From Pseudomonas sp. P7548 (GTDB lineage Bacteria > Pseudomonadota > Gammaproteobacteria > Pseudomonadales > Pseudomonadaceae), in assembly GCF_013386585.1 (NCBI RefSeq), contig NZ_JACARO010000084.1, forward strand, positions 856 through 64,855: 64,000 nt of DNA, written 5' to 3'. The translations under genes and the position numbers were made by a program. Each line of letters starts with the position of its first letter. The first letter of the stretch is position 1. The notes beneath the pieces were generated by a model. It saw nothing but the letters and a program-made list of their open reading frames with translations, did not search any database and was not told the origin of the DNA. Shown here one piece after another: positions 1 through 9,178 of this stretch.

Positions 1-109
1 CAACAGCTTTGACCTGGCTGTGATCCAGGCCCCCAGCGCCTATGCGGCAGACGAAGTGATTGGACACTTGGTGCGCATCGCGCGCCAGGGGCTGATTGCC
101 CGTCGCTGA
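1..109 (+). CDS. C-terminal end of an unidentified protein (cut by the window edge)
   Basis: An open frame enters from the left edge and ends at TGA 107-109. It encodes about 35 residues ending in IARQGLIARR. The visible part (FDLAVIQAPSAYAADEVIGHLVRIARQ) has no recognisable motif, so no function is assigned. The gene converges on the 555-residue auxiliary protein of the ABC cluster. Only 4 bases separate the two stop codons, leaving no room for a separate terminator. Confidence 0.55.
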   Translation, partial: NSFDLAVIQAPSAYAADEVIGHLVRIARQGLIARR

Positions 110-113
110 GGGG

Positions 114-1781
114 TCAGTCAAAAGCCACGGGTGGCAAAGTGCGGCGACGGTTCTGGTACAGGAGCAGCGCCCAGGCAATCAGGCACAGCACCAGCGGCAC
201 GGCCGCGATCAGTACCAGCTTGATGATGAATTTCAGGCGCTGCAGTTCGGCGTAGGCCTCGACCTTCAAACCGTGCAATTCCATGGGCAAACGCAGCCGT
301 TCTTTGTTGAGTGCTTGCAGTCGGGTGCTGATGTCAACCGACTGGGGAGTGAGCGTCACGGCTTGCGGGTGCAGCGTCTGCCACTCCCGTTCCGTTCGCT
401 CAAGGCTTAGTTCCAGCTCACCCGCCTTTTCTCGGTAGTGTTGTTCAGCGGCCGCCCCCATGGCTTTCAACACGTGCAGTGTGTGGCCTGTCATTGATCG
501 GGGGCGGATATCGGCAAGCGCTTCGGGAGCGGCCAGGTTGTCCAGTATATTGAGGGCAAACCTTATGTTGTCGTTGTTGCCTGGGTCATTCAGGGCGTCA
601 CTGAGCATGTCGGCGTCAGCCACGACGACGGCATGAATCTGCGAAGCTTTCTGCAATCCGGCAGGCAGTCCGCCGATACCGTCCGTGAATGCAGAGTAGG
701 CCGGCCCCTCGATACGCGCGGCGATCACTGCGCGCTGGGCTTCGGGAGAGGCTTTATCGGCGGGCACGCTAATCCCAGCGATCACCCATCGGGATTGCGC
801 TGAACCCTGGAGCAGCGGAGTGAAGCGGGTGCGGACTTTCTCGGCGCGCGCGAGTGCGCCAACGCTCGACATTGTCAGCGCGTTGACCCTTCCACTGCTG
901 ATGTCGTTGGCGTTTGTCGCTTCGCGAGGCAGCGCCAACAGGCCTTGGGGGATGGTATAGGTAGTGTCGACGAGTATCCCGTCCGTCTGCAGATGCACGC
1001 CCCAGCCAGCCAGCATTGAGCCGAACCTGGTCGGTGCGCCGCTTGACGGTTCGGTAAACACCACTATTTTGCCGCCGCCCAATACAAACTGATCGATCGC
1101 ATACAGGGCCCGATCAGGCAGTTTTTCCGGATGGATGACCATCAACGTCTTGATGCCTTGAGGCATGCGCTCAAGGTGCGGCGCCAACTCCATGACATTG
1201 AAATGTCCCCTCAATTGCGTCAGCAGGCGCCCAGCGGATTTATTGATGGATACCCCTGAGAGCAGACCCACCGACCTGGGTTCGGGGTTTGACAGGTTTT
1301 GCAGCAAGTGGCCGATTTCATACTCGAGCAATGCTTCGCGATCACTGCTGAAGGCTTCGATACGTTGCGCGCTCTGGCCGGCGCGGGTGCCGATAAGCCC
1401 GAATAAACCGTACTGGTCGTCAAGGCCAAACAACCCTGCCTTGTAGGCATCTTCTGAAAAAGGAGCGGGGTGAATGATGTGCAGATTGATCCTGCCCGAC
1501 GCCGCTTTTTCGTATTCCTTGAGCAGGTCCTCCACTCGCAGGCCAAAGCGTTTCTCAATGCTGTTTCGTTTGGGGTGCAGTTGATCGTTGAAAAAATACA
1601 AATCCACCGGACCCTCGAGCGTTGCTGCCAATTGGTGTGCGGCAGGCGACAACGTGTAAAGTTTTTGCTGTGAAAAGTCCCACCGAATATTCGGAATCTT
1701 ACCTATCCACACTAAGTTGAACGCCAGAAACAGCAATAGGATGACGATCAGTGTGATACCTGAGCGAAGAGCGGAATGCAT
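114..1781 (-). CDS. GldG-like ABC transporter auxiliary protein
   Basis: This 555-residue protein has a membrane segment near residues 8-30, a large middle part expected outside the membrane, and a second membrane segment near 517-541 followed by a basic tail (QNRRR). That layout matches the GldG/ABC-auxiliary family, whose members are co-encoded with a GldF-type permease and a GldA-type ATPase in gliding and export systems. The WDFSQQKLYTLSP stretch after the first helix is typical of the family. It is the last gene of a three-gene minus-strand operon, 15 bases after the permease. The substrate is unknown. Family assignment comes from layout and motif only. Confidence 0.75.
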   Translation of the reverse strand: MHSALRSGITLIVILLLFLAFNLVWIGKIPNIRWDFSQQKLYTLSPAAHQLAATLEGPVDLYFFNDQLHPKRNSIEKRFGLRVEDLLKEYEKAASGRINLHIIHPAPFSEDAYKAGLFGLDDQYGLFGLIGTRAGQSAQRIEAFSSDREALLEYEIGHLLQNLSNPEPRSVGLLSGVSINKSAGRLLTQLRGHFNVMELAPHLERMPQGIKTLMVIHPEKLPDRALYAIDQFVLGGGKIVVFTEPSSGAPTRFGSMLAGWGVHLQTDGILVDTTYTIPQGLLALPREATNANDISSGRVNALTMSSVGALARAEKVRTRFTPLLQGSAQSRWVIAGISVPADKASPEAQRAVIAARIEGPAYSAFTDGIGGLPAGLQKASQIHAVVVADADMLSDALNDPGNNDNIRFALNILDNLAAPEALADIRPRSMTGHTLHVLKAMGAAAEQHYREKAGELELSLERTEREWQTLHPQAVTLTPQSVDISTRLQALNKERLRLPMELHGLKVEAYAELQRLKFIIKLVLIAAVPLVLCLIAWALLLYQNRRRTLPPVAFD

Positions 1782-1796
1782 AGCGTGCTTTCCTTG

Positions 1797-2522
1797 TCAG
1801 CGGTTTTTAGCGTTAAGCGTGACAGTCGCCGCAAATAGAAAGGCCAAGATCATGCTGATGAAATACAAAGTGTCATGCAGGGTAAGTTTTCCATAGCCGA
1901 CAGTGCCAAAGCGTAATAGGGAGTCCAGGGTAGCCAGGCTATCGATCAACCAGATGGGGGCCTGGTGTTCAAGTGCGTCCAGGATTGAAGAAAGCGCGCA
2001 GGCCACAAGTAACAGGCAGATCGTCAATATGAAGATAACGGTTCTACGATGGGTCAAGGTGCAGATGAAACAGCCTACCGACAGATAACTCCCGGCCAAT
2101 AGCCAACTGACCATGTATTGCGAAAAAATAACGGTGTTGTCCGCAGTGCCCAGCAAGTTGACAGCTATTACGACAGGGAATGTCAGTGATAAGGCGATTG
2201 CGCTGATTACCCAGCCTGCCAGGAACTTTCCGATGACGTGCTCTGCCGGTGTAATGGGCAAGGCTTGCATCAACTCGAAAAAGCCACGGTTGCACTCATC
2301 GGCCCATAACTGCATCGACAGTGCGGGTATCAACCACAGGTAAAGCCAGGGGTGAAACCGGAAGAAGGCCTGTAAATCGTTGCTTTCCTGTTCCAGCCAC
2401 TGGTTTGTCAGTAGGCCCAACGCAGCAGATAACGCCAGGAAAACCGCGACATGCAGGTAGGTGCCTGGCACGCAGGCATAACGGATGAGTTGATGCTTGA
2501 AAATGACGGATACCTGTTTCAA
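1797..2522 (-). CDS. ABC-2 type permease (GldF-like)
   Basis: A 241-residue protein with about six predicted membrane helices, for example around AVFLALSAALGLL, LYLWLIPALSM, VISAIALSLTFPVVIAV and TVIFILTICLLLVA. The WADECNRGFFELMQALPITP stretch after the second helix is characteristic of ABC-2 permeases of the GldF/CcmB type: a cytoplasmic amphipathic turn with the E-x-x-x-G-x-x-E/Q-x-L pattern. Its start overlaps the stop of the ATPase gene by 4 bases (ATGA), so the two are probably translationally coupled. It should form the membrane pore of the exporter. Base composition looks more AT-rich than in flanking genes. Confidence 0.8.
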   Translation of the reverse strand: MKQVSVIFKHQLIRYACVPGTYLHVAVFLALSAALGLLTNQWLEQESNDLQAFFRFHPWLYLWLIPALSMQLWADECNRGFFELMQALPITPAEHVIGKFLAGWVISAIALSLTFPVVIAVNLLGTADNTVIFSQYMVSWLLAGSYLSVGCFICTLTHRRTVIFILTICLLLVACALSSILDALEHQAPIWLIDSLATLDSLLRFGTVGYGKLTLHDTLYFISMILAFLFAATVTLNAKNR

Positions 2523-3445
2523 AGCGGGCTTCCTTGACTCAGGTGATTAACGACATCGCTCAGGCGCCCGGGCTCCAGGCTGACCGCTGTTATGTTCCAT
2601 CCCCGGCTGGCGATAAGTGCATTGATGGGTGGATAGATGGCATGCCCAGGCATGGCGAGCACGGTGACCGTACCCGGCGCGAGTCGGTTTTCTTCGATAC
2701 CCGCGACGCCGGGTAGAACCGCCAGGGCCAACAGGTCAAGCGGGGTGTCACAGGCCAGGGTGATGGCTTGGGAGTGGCGAGAGTTGCGTTGCAACTGGGC
2801 CAGCGGCGCGTCGGCAACCAGGTGCCCGTCTGCGAGTACCAGGGCGCGGGTGCAGAGATTGGCCAGTTCGTCGCCATGGCGAGAGGTGACAATGACTGCC
2901 ATTTCTTCTGCCAGGGATCGGATAAGCGTCATCAGCTTGAGTTGTTGGGTCGGCGTCAGTCCTGCGGTTGGCTCGTCAAGCAGCAACACCCTGGGATCGT
3001 GGAGGATGGCCTGGGCAATGGCCACCTTGCGTTTCAAGCCGAACGAAAGCGTGTTGATGGGGTAATCGAATACCGGCCATAACGCCAGGCGTGACGCTGC
3101 CATGTCTACGCGTCTGCGATGTTCCGCGCCCCTGAACCCGTGCACAGAGGCGATGAAGTTTAGAAAACCGTTGACTGACAGGGTGCAATGACAGAGGCCT
3201 GTATCAAGTTGGTAGCCAATCTGTTTCTTGGCTTGAACGGGATGGGAGCCGATATTGAATCTTTCGATTTTTATATGACCGGTGGTGGGCTTCATGACCC
3301 CCGCCATCAAGTTCAGGAGTGTGGTTTTCCCCGCGCCACTACTGCCCAGCAGGCCTACACACTCTTGATGTTCAATGCAAAATGACAAGTCGCTGATTGC
3401 ACGCTTCATACCCAGGGTTTTTGTCAGGTTGCTTATTTCTATCAT
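2519..3445 (-). CDS. ABC transporter ATP-binding protein (GldA-like)
   Basis: A 308-residue ATPase. It shows Walker A (GSSGAGKTT, about residues 34-42), a Q-loop region (GYQLDTGLC), a signature written LSFGLKRK instead of the usual LSGGQ or LSKGY, Walker B (VLLLDEPTAGL) and a switch histidine in TSRHGDEL. After the core domain there is a C-terminal extension of about 80 residues, as in GldA/NatA/CcmA-type exporters. It is the first gene of the operon and faces the 314-residue gene across a 270-base AT-rich gap that probably carries both promoters. The Phe in the signature is unusual but does not by itself argue against activity. Confidence 0.85.
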   Translation of the reverse strand: MIEISNLTKTLGMKRAISDLSFCIEHQECVGLLGSSGAGKTTLLNLMAGVMKPTTGHIKIERFNIGSHPVQAKKQIGYQLDTGLCHCTLSVNGFLNFIASVHGFRGAEHRRRVDMAASRLALWPVFDYPINTLSFGLKRKVAIAQAILHDPRVLLLDEPTAGLTPTQQLKLMTLIRSLAEEMAVIVTSRHGDELANLCTRALVLADGHLVADAPLAQLQRNSRHSQAITLACDTPLDLLALAVLPGVAGIEENRLAPGTVTVLAMPGHAIYPPINALIASRGWNITAVSLEPGRLSDVVNHLSQGSPL

Positions 3446-3715
3446 TGTTCTACCAGGTGGGTGGGCTAGAGCATTTTAAGGGTGTAGGAAAAGTTGAAAT
3501 ATTGGTGATTTTCTCACGCGCAGTAGTGAGTGGTTTCGAATGAGAGTACGTTCAATTATTTGGCTTGAAAATGTACGTTGGCTTTTATAAGACAAGTCCT
3601 ACGCTTGATTTGGATGTTCGCTGAAACAATTGAATTGCTCTGATGTTTATGGCGTGTCGATGATTTATCTGCTGTTTATGTAATGTCGCCCTTTTTACAG
3701 TGAGGCCTGTTTGTC
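3446..3715. other. AT-rich divergent intergenic region
   Basis: 270 bases between the divergent ABC operon and the 314-residue gene, clearly richer in A and T than the surrounding genes. The heptamer GTACGTT occurs twice (about 3546 and 3573). TTGAAA (3565-3570) and TATAAG (3586-3591) on the plus strand resemble promoter hexamers, but their 15-base spacing is short. Both promoters presumably lie here. No strong palindrome was found. Confidence 0.4.
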
Positions 3716-4660
3716 ATGATGCTTCTACGTACTCTTGTTCTTGAACGTGGTGGTCAAGATGCCCCCGTCAACGGTGCTTTGCTCTGTGGGTTTGCGGTTG
3801 CCCAGACCCAGTCCAACTATCTTGCCTATAGCCTCGACGAGGAGTTGGAACCGGGCAGTTCCAGGGTTTACATCGCCATGCTGCGCAAGAAACTCGAGCG
3901 GTATTTTTTAAGTGGGGTGGACTCCCGGGAAGACCTGCAAGTCGCCATGCAGGTGTTTAAACACATTCTCATGGTGGCTGCCGGATCAGGAGGCAAAGCG
4001 GGAGGTGTCGAGCCGCCCGTCCCGTATCACTTTATTGATTTGAAAGGCTGCAAACTGCCACCGGCGAGGCCTGAAGATCATCATTCGGTGATCATCAAGA
4101 AAGCCTTGGTAATGAAAGTGGTGACGTTGGGCATGTCCGCTCCTGTGCTGCCGGCGATCGAGAGTGCTTCATTGATCGTGCCGTCCATTCGCTTCTCTTC
4201 ACAAATGACCGCGGCCACCAAGGATGCAAGCCCGCCGGAATCCGCGCCGCAGCAACCTCCTGCGTTACCCACTGAAGAAGCGCCGCAGCCCGCCGACGTC
4301 GCAACCGCGCCGTTTGTAGAGCCGAAAAATATCGCGCAGATGGATCAAGCCGTGTTGGTTGAAGTCGACAGCACGCTGAGCAGCCTTGCTCGAGTTGCCC
4401 AGGAACTGACACAGCAGAAGCTTGCGATTACCGAGCGCGAGTCGATGCTGGAGCAGTGGCAGGCACGATTGCAGCAGGAGCAATCGCAGGTTGAGAACGG
4501 CGCACGTGAGCAGGAGCAACGCGCAGCTGAATTGGATGCTCAAGCCTTGGCGATCAACCAGAAGGCTCAGGAACTGGCGCGAATGACGACACAGTTATCG
4601 CAACTGCAACTGAGCCTGCGAAGTGTGCTGGGTGAACTGGATCAGTCTCTGCAGGCTTGA
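3716..4660 (+). CDS. Unknown protein with C-terminal coiled coil
   Basis: A 314-residue protein of no family I recognise. Residues 1-95 are mixed and contain the charged stretch RVYIAMLRKKLERYFLSGVDSRED. Residues about 165-210 form a Pro/Ala/Glu-rich linker. Residues about 225-314 are a long Gln/Glu/Leu coiled coil. There is no signal peptide or clear membrane helix. Two consecutive ATGs (3716 and 3719) follow GTGAGG at 3700-3705, which fits a ribosome site. It is divergent from the Gld-type ABC operon, so a functional link is possible but unproven. Alternatives include a cytoplasmic scaffold or a phage-like tether. Confidence 0.6.
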   Translation: MMLLRTLVLERGGQDAPVNGALLCGFAVAQTQSNYLAYSLDEELEPGSSRVYIAMLRKKLERYFLSGVDSREDLQVAMQVFKHILMVAAGSGGKAGGVEPPVPYHFIDLKGCKLPPARPEDHHSVIIKKALVMKVVTLGMSAPVLPAIESASLIVPSIRFSSQMTAATKDASPPESAPQQPPALPTEEAPQPADVATAPFVEPKNIAQMDQAVLVEVDSTLSSLARVAQELTQQKLAITERESMLEQWQARLQQEQSQVENGAREQEQRAAELDAQALAINQKAQELARMTTQLSQLQLSLRSVLGELDQSLQA

Positions 4661-4791
4661 GGCGGCTCGGAACTGTTCAGCGGCCTGGCTACTTTTCTCG
4701 GTTCATTTATCATCAACCCCAGCCCGCCGACGCCAGGGCAAGAAGCCCTGGCGGATCGGCACCGTTGGACTTTGCCTGGGGATGCACGCGT

Positions 4792-5265
4792 TTGAGTACC
4801 AAGCTGATTACCAAAGAAGGTCATGAAGCGCTGAAAAAAGAGCTGGATTACCTGTGGCGCGAAAAACGCCCGGACACCACCCGCAAGGTGACTTGGGCAG
4901 CCTCCCTGGGGGATCGCAGTGAAAACGCCGATTACCAGTACAACAAGAAGCTGCTGCGCGAGATTGATCGGCGTGTGCGCTACCTGCGCAAACGCCTGGA
5001 AGACATGCGGGTCGTGGAGTACATGCCCGAGCAGGAGGGCAAGGTGTTTTTCGGCGCCTGGGTCGATATCGAAAACGAGGCGGGTGACACCAAGCGCTTT
5101 CGCATCGTCGGGTATGACGAGATTTATGATCGGATGGATTACATCTCCATCGACTCGCCCATGGCCAGGGCCTTGCTGCGCAAGGAGGTGGACGATGAGG
5201 CCATTGTGCAGACCCCCGGCGGCGAGGTGTGCTGGTGGATCACCGGTATCGAGTATGTGAAGTAA
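4792..5265 (+). CDS. greB: Transcription elongation factor GreB
   Basis: A 157-residue protein that stimulates RNA polymerase to cleave backtracked RNA. The N-terminal coiled coil carries the conserved ASLGDRSENADYQYNKK stretch, with the acidic tip residues D and E that coordinate catalytic metal. The C-terminal FKBP-like domain includes VGYDEIYDRMDYISIDSPMARALL. The family normally begins MSTKLITKEG, which places the start at TTG 4792. TGGGGA at 4777-4782 is a suitable ribosome site about 9 bases upstream. The open frame continues upstream to 4657, but that part has no GreB similarity. Its 3' end faces the YbbP-like permease across a perfect terminator hairpin. Confidence 0.95.
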   Translation: MSTKLITKEGHEALKKELDYLWREKRPDTTRKVTWAASLGDRSENADYQYNKKLLREIDRRVRYLRKRLEDMRVVEYMPEQEGKVFFGAWVDIENEAGDTKRFRIVGYDEIYDRMDYISIDSPMARALLRKEVDDEAIVQTPGGEVCWWITGIEYVK

Positions 5266-5270
5266 CCCTT

Positions 5271-5304
5271 GATGGCCCGCGCACTGACGAGTGCGCGGGC
5301 CATC
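5271..5304. terminator. Perfect 15-bp hairpin between greB and the ybbP-like gene
   Basis: GATGGCCCGCGCACT (5271-5285) and its exact complement (5290-5304) enclose a GACG loop. The hairpin lies 5 bases after the greB stop and 6 bases before the stop of the convergent permease. It could act in both directions, although neither side has a long T run. Confidence 0.75.
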
Positions 5305-5310
5305 ATCGTT

Positions 5311-7824
5311 TCAACCTTCGCGCAGCACCGTCAGCGGGCTGGCATTCAACGCTCGGCGTGTGCCGAATACACCGGCCCCCCCGATCAGCACCGCTCCGAT
5401 GACCGGCAACAGCAATAGCCACGGGTGAGGGTGCCAGGCCAGGTCAAAGGCGTAGCGGTACAACACCAGCGTCACCAGTTCAGTGCCCAGTGCGGCCAGC
5501 AGGCCGCTGACCGCACCCAGCAAACCGAACTCGATGCGCCGCGCCTTGATCAGCAGCTTGCGTTCGGCGCCCAGTGCCCGTAGCAGCGCACCCTGGCGGA
5601 TCCGCTCGTCCAGGGTGGCCTGCAAGCCGGAGAACAGCACGGCCATCCCGGCGGCCAACACAAACAGCAGCACATACTCCACCGCCAGGGTCACCTGGGC
5701 GAGGATGCTGCGCAGTTGTTCCAGCAGTGCCTCGACCTGCAGGATGGTTACCGCCGGGAAGGCCCTGGAGAGGTCGACGATCTGTTGGTCATGGCCTGGC
5801 GCCAGGTAGAAGCTGGTGAGGTAAGTGGCCGGCAGGTCCTTCAAGGTGCCCGGCTGGAAAATCATGAAGAAGTTGGGCTGGAAGTTGTCCCAGTTGATGG
5901 TACGCAGGCTGGTCACCCGCGCTTCGCGGTTTTCCCCGCCCACGGTGAAGACCAGGTGGTCGTCGAGCTTGAGCTTGAGGCTCTCGGCGACCTTGGCCTC
6001 CACCGACACACCAGGTATTTCATCGCCCGGCTGCTGCGACCACCAGGAACCGGCTGTCACGACGTTGCCCGGTGGCAGGTCGGCGGCCCAGGTCAGGCTC
6101 AAATCGCGTTGCACCGCACGATCGCCGCTGGAGTCCTTGCTGACGATCTGCTGTACCGGCTCGCCATTGATGCTGATCAGCCGGCCCGGCACCACTGGAT
6201 ACAGTGGCGCCGATTGCGCTTGCACCTCCAGCAGGCGGGCGCCAAAGGCGTCCTTGTCGGCCGGCAGGATGTTCAGGGCGAAATAGTTGGGCGCGTCCTT
6301 GGGCAACTGGTTCTGCCAAGTGTCGAGCAGTTCGCCGCGCAATAAGGCAATCAACCCCATGGACAGCAGGATCAGGCCAAACGCCAAGGATTGGCCTGCC
6401 GCTGCCAGTGGGTGGCGCAGCAATTGGCCAAGCCCCAGGCGCCACGGCAAGGAGGCGCGCGCCAGCAGCCGTCGCAGGCTTTGCAACAGCAGCAGGAGCA
6501 AGCCGCCGAGAATCAGCGCGGCGATGACACCACCGCCCAGTAGGGCGAAGGTCAACACCAGGTCGAGGCTCAGGCGCCACATGATCAGGCCCAGGGCGAA
6601 CAATGCCGCACCGTAGACCATCCAGGTGCTGGACGGGATTGGCAGCAGGTCGCGGCGCAACACCCGCAACGGTGGCACGCGGCCCAGCGCGGCCAGTGGC
6701 GGCAGCGCGAAGCCGGCGAGGGCGACCAGCCCGGTGCCGATGCCCGCGACGGCGGGCAGCAGCCCACCCGGTGGCACATCGGCTGGCAGCAGATCGTGCA
6801 GGAAATAGAACAGGCCAAATTGTGCCAGCCAGCCCAGCAGTGCGCCGGCGAGGCTTGCCAGCAGGCCCAGCACGGCCAGTTGCACGCTGAACAACAGCAT
6901 GGCTTCGCGTCGTGACAGCCCGAGGCAGCGCAGCAAGGCACTGGCATCGAAGCGTCGGCTGGCGAAGCGGTTGGCGGACAATGCCACGGCCACCCCAGCC
7001 AGCAGCACTGCGACCAGGCTGGCCATGTTCAGGTAGCGTTCGGCCTTGCCCAGGGCGCCGCCGATCTGTTGGTTGCCGTCGCGTGAATCCTGCAGGCGCT
7101 GGTTGGCGGCAAGCCCTGGCTTGACCAGGTCGCGGTAGGTTTGCAGTGCTGTACTGCCCTGAGGTGCGCGCCACAGTTCGCGGTAGCTCACGCGGCTACC
7201 CGGTTGGACCACGCCGGTGGCGTCCAGGTCCGACAGGTTGATCATCACCCGTGGCGTGAGACTGTAGAAGTTGCCGGCTCGGTCGGGTTCGTAGGTGAGG
7301 ATACGGGCCAGGCGCAGGGTCTTCATGCCGACATCGATGCTGTCGCCGACCTTCAGGTTCAGCGCCGTCAGCAGTCGTGCTTCCACCCAGGCTTCGCCGG
7401 GCTTTGGGCCGCCGCCAGGCGTTTCGGCCCCATAGGGTTCGGCGGCGCTTTTCAGTTCTCCACGCAGCGGGTACTGCTCGTTGACGGCCTTGATGCTCGA
7501 CAGCTGAATGCCGCTGTCGGCAGCGATCACACTGGAGAACTCGACGATGCGTGCGTGATCCAGGCCCAGCTCGGTCCCGGATTTGATTTGCTCGGGGCGA
7601 GCGGGCGAGCTGCCTTCCAGCACCAGGTCGGCCCCCAGGAACTCGGTGGCGCGCAACAGCATGGCGCCGTTGAGGCGCGCCCCGAAGTAACCGATGGCAG
7701 TGCTGGCGGCCACAGCCACCAGCAAGGCGAAAAACAGCACGCGCAATTCACCGGCGCGGGCGTCGCGCAGCAATTGGCGCATGGCAAGGCTGAACAGGCG
7801 CAACAGCGGCAAACGTGCCATCAA
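5311..7824 (-). CDS. FtsX-like ABC transporter permease (YbbP family)
   Basis: An 837-residue membrane protein with an N-terminal helix (about 28-48), a large periplasmic part, a four-helix group (about 265-450), a second periplasmic part and a C-terminal FtsX-type helix group (about 705-830). Length and layout match the YbbP family of MacB/LolC-like permeases. It follows the ATPase gene with a 4-base ATGA overlap, so the pair forms one transporter. The ybbA-ybbP pair next to tesA is a widely conserved arrangement. Its substrate is not known with certainty; lipid or lipoprotein handling in the envelope is often proposed. Confidence 0.9.
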   Translation of the reverse strand: MMARLPLLRLFSLAMRQLLRDARAGELRVLFFALLVAVAASTAIGYFGARLNGAMLLRATEFLGADLVLEGSSPARPEQIKSGTELGLDHARIVEFSSVIAADSGIQLSSIKAVNEQYPLRGELKSAAEPYGAETPGGGPKPGEAWVEARLLTALNLKVGDSIDVGMKTLRLARILTYEPDRAGNFYSLTPRVMINLSDLDATGVVQPGSRVSYRELWRAPQGSTALQTYRDLVKPGLAANQRLQDSRDGNQQIGGALGKAERYLNMASLVAVLLAGVAVALSANRFASRRFDASALLRCLGLSRREAMLLFSVQLAVLGLLASLAGALLGWLAQFGLFYFLHDLLPADVPPGGLLPAVAGIGTGLVALAGFALPPLAALGRVPPLRVLRRDLLPIPSSTWMVYGAALFALGLIMWRLSLDLVLTFALLGGGVIAALILGGLLLLLLQSLRRLLARASLPWRLGLGQLLRHPLAAAGQSLAFGLILLSMGLIALLRGELLDTWQNQLPKDAPNYFALNILPADKDAFGARLLEVQAQSAPLYPVVPGRLISINGEPVQQIVSKDSSGDRAVQRDLSLTWAADLPPGNVVTAGSWWSQQPGDEIPGVSVEAKVAESLKLKLDDHLVFTVGGENREARVTSLRTINWDNFQPNFFMIFQPGTLKDLPATYLTSFYLAPGHDQQIVDLSRAFPAVTILQVEALLEQLRSILAQVTLAVEYVLLFVLAAGMAVLFSGLQATLDERIRQGALLRALGAERKLLIKARRIEFGLLGAVSGLLAALGTELVTLVLYRYAFDLAWHPHPWLLLLPVIGAVLIGGAGVFGTRRALNASPLTVLREG

Positions 7825-8504
7825 GGCTCCAGGGGCGTGACCATCAGGCCGGCTTCAAGGCGGATCAGGCGTCGGCAACGGTGGGCCAGGCGCTCGTCGT
7901 GGGTGACCAGCACCAGGGTCGTGCCGCTCTCTTTATTGAGTTCGAACAGCAGGTCGCTGATGCGCTCGCCGGTGTGGCTGTCGAGGTTGCCGGTGGGTTC
8001 ATCGGCAAACAGCACGTCCGGTTCGGCAGCAAACGCCCGCGCAATCGCCACCCGTTGTTGCTCTCCACCGGAAAGCTGGCGCGGCGAGTGGGTCAGGCGT
8101 TGCCCCAGGCCCACGCGCTCAAGCAGGTGCCGGGCGCGCTCGCGGGCGTCCGGGCGGCCGTCCAGCTCCAGCGGCAGCATGACGTTTTCCAGGGCGTTGA
8201 GGCTGTCGAGTAACTGGAAGGATTGAAAGACGAAGCCGACGTGCTCGGCACGGATGCGCGCGCGCTGGTCCTCATCGAGGGTACTCAAGGCCTGGCCGGC
8301 GAGGGTGACTTCGCCGCTGCTGGGCAGGTCGAGGCCGGCCAGCAGGCCGAGGAGGGTGGATTTGCCGGAACCGGAACTGCCGACGATGGCCAGGCTGTCG
8401 CCCTTGTTCAGTTCCAGGCTCAGTTCGTGCAGGATAGTCAGTTCACCTTCCGCGCTGGGAACCACTTTGCTAAGGTTCCGCGCGGTGAGAATGCTTGCGC
8501 CCAT
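7821..8504 (-). CDS. ABC transporter ATP-binding protein (YbbA family)
   Basis: A 227-residue ATPase with Walker A GSSGSGKST (42-50), Q-loop FVFQSFQLL, signature LSGGEQQR (144-151), Walker B VLFADEPTGNLD (164-175) and switch histidine in VTHDE. The DEPTGNLD form is typical of LolD/MacB/YbbA ATPases. The start at 8504 gives MGASILTARNLSK. The frame stays open to 8918, but that part overlaps the divergent tesA and is not conserved in type. Its start lies 10 bases from the tesA start on the opposite strand, so the promoters must overlap the coding starts. Confidence 0.93.
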   Translation of the reverse strand: MGASILTARNLSKVVPSAEGELTILHELSLELNKGDSLAIVGSSGSGKSTLLGLLAGLDLPSSGEVTLAGQALSTLDEDQRARIRAEHVGFVFQSFQLLDSLNALENVMLPLELDGRPDARERARHLLERVGLGQRLTHSPRQLSGGEQQRVAIARAFAAEPDVLFADEPTGNLDSHTGERISDLLFELNKESGTTLVLVTHDERLAHRCRRLIRLEAGLMVTPLEP

Positions 8505-8514
8505 GGAGAATCCG

Positions 8515-9120
8515 ATGCGAATGTGGTTTTTGAGTGCTGGCCTGGCCTTGATGTGCATGGCCCAGAACGCAGCGGCGGGTACAGTCCTGATCGTTGGCGA
8601 TAGTATCAGTGCCGGTTTCGGCCTGGATACCAGCAAAGGGTGGGTTGCACTGCTGGAGCAACGGCTCAAACAGGAAGGTTTCGACGATAAAGTGGTCAAT
8701 GCTTCCATCAGCGGTGACACCAGTGCCGGAGGCCTGGCGCGGCTGCCGGCGGCACTTGCAGAGCATAAACCCGAAGTCGTGATCATCGAGCTGGGCGGCA
8801 ACGATGGCCTGCGTGGCCAGCCACCGGCGCAATTGCAACAAAATCTTGCTTCGATGATTGATCGCTCCAAAGCCATCGGCGCCAAGGTGTTGTTGCTGGG
8901 GATGCAGTTGCCACCCAATTACGGCCCGCGCTACACCCACGCGTTTGCCGAAGTCTATGGCACCCTGGCAACGGAGAAAGACGTGCCGCTGGTGCCGTTT
9001 TTCCTGGACGGCATCGGTGGCCATCCGGAGTTGATGCAGGCCGATGGGCTGCACCCCGCCGTCGGTGCCCAGGGCAAGTTGCTGGAAAATGTATGGCCGT
9101 CGCTAAAACCGCTGCTATGA
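8515..9120 (+). CDS. tesA: Periplasmic SGNH esterase / acyl-CoA thioesterase I (TesA)
   Basis: A 201-residue secreted hydrolase. Residues 1-21 are a signal peptide ending AQNAAA. Block I GDSISAG gives the nucleophile Ser30, a Gly follows in the SGDTSAG block, GGND supplies the oxyanion Asn, and DGLHP near the C-terminus gives the catalytic Asp and His. Such enzymes hydrolyse acyl-CoA thioesters, esters and lysophospholipids in the periplasm. The start at ATG 8515 is preceded by GGAGAA at 8505-8510. An in-frame ATG at 8503 would add four residues (MENP) but lacks a ribosome site. It is divergent from the YbbA/YbbP transporter genes. Confidence 0.95.
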   Translation: MRMWFLSAGLALMCMAQNAAAGTVLIVGDSISAGFGLDTSKGWVALLEQRLKQEGFDDKVVNASISGDTSAGGLARLPAALAEHKPEVVIIELGGNDGLRGQPPAQLQQNLASMIDRSKAIGAKVLLLGMQLPPNYGPRYTHAFAEVYGTLATEKDVPLVPFFLDGIGGHPELMQADGLHPAVGAQGKLLENVWPSLKPLL

Positions 9121-9178
9121 CGCTTTTCTACCGGCAGGCTTTCGGCTAAGGTGGCGCCCCCCCGATCTGGAGCCCCCG

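Noticed and set aside
7141..8226. Plus-strand open frame of 361 codons opposite the YbbP/YbbA genes
   Set aside because: Antisense to two clear ABC genes, low-complexity composition and no recognisable domain.
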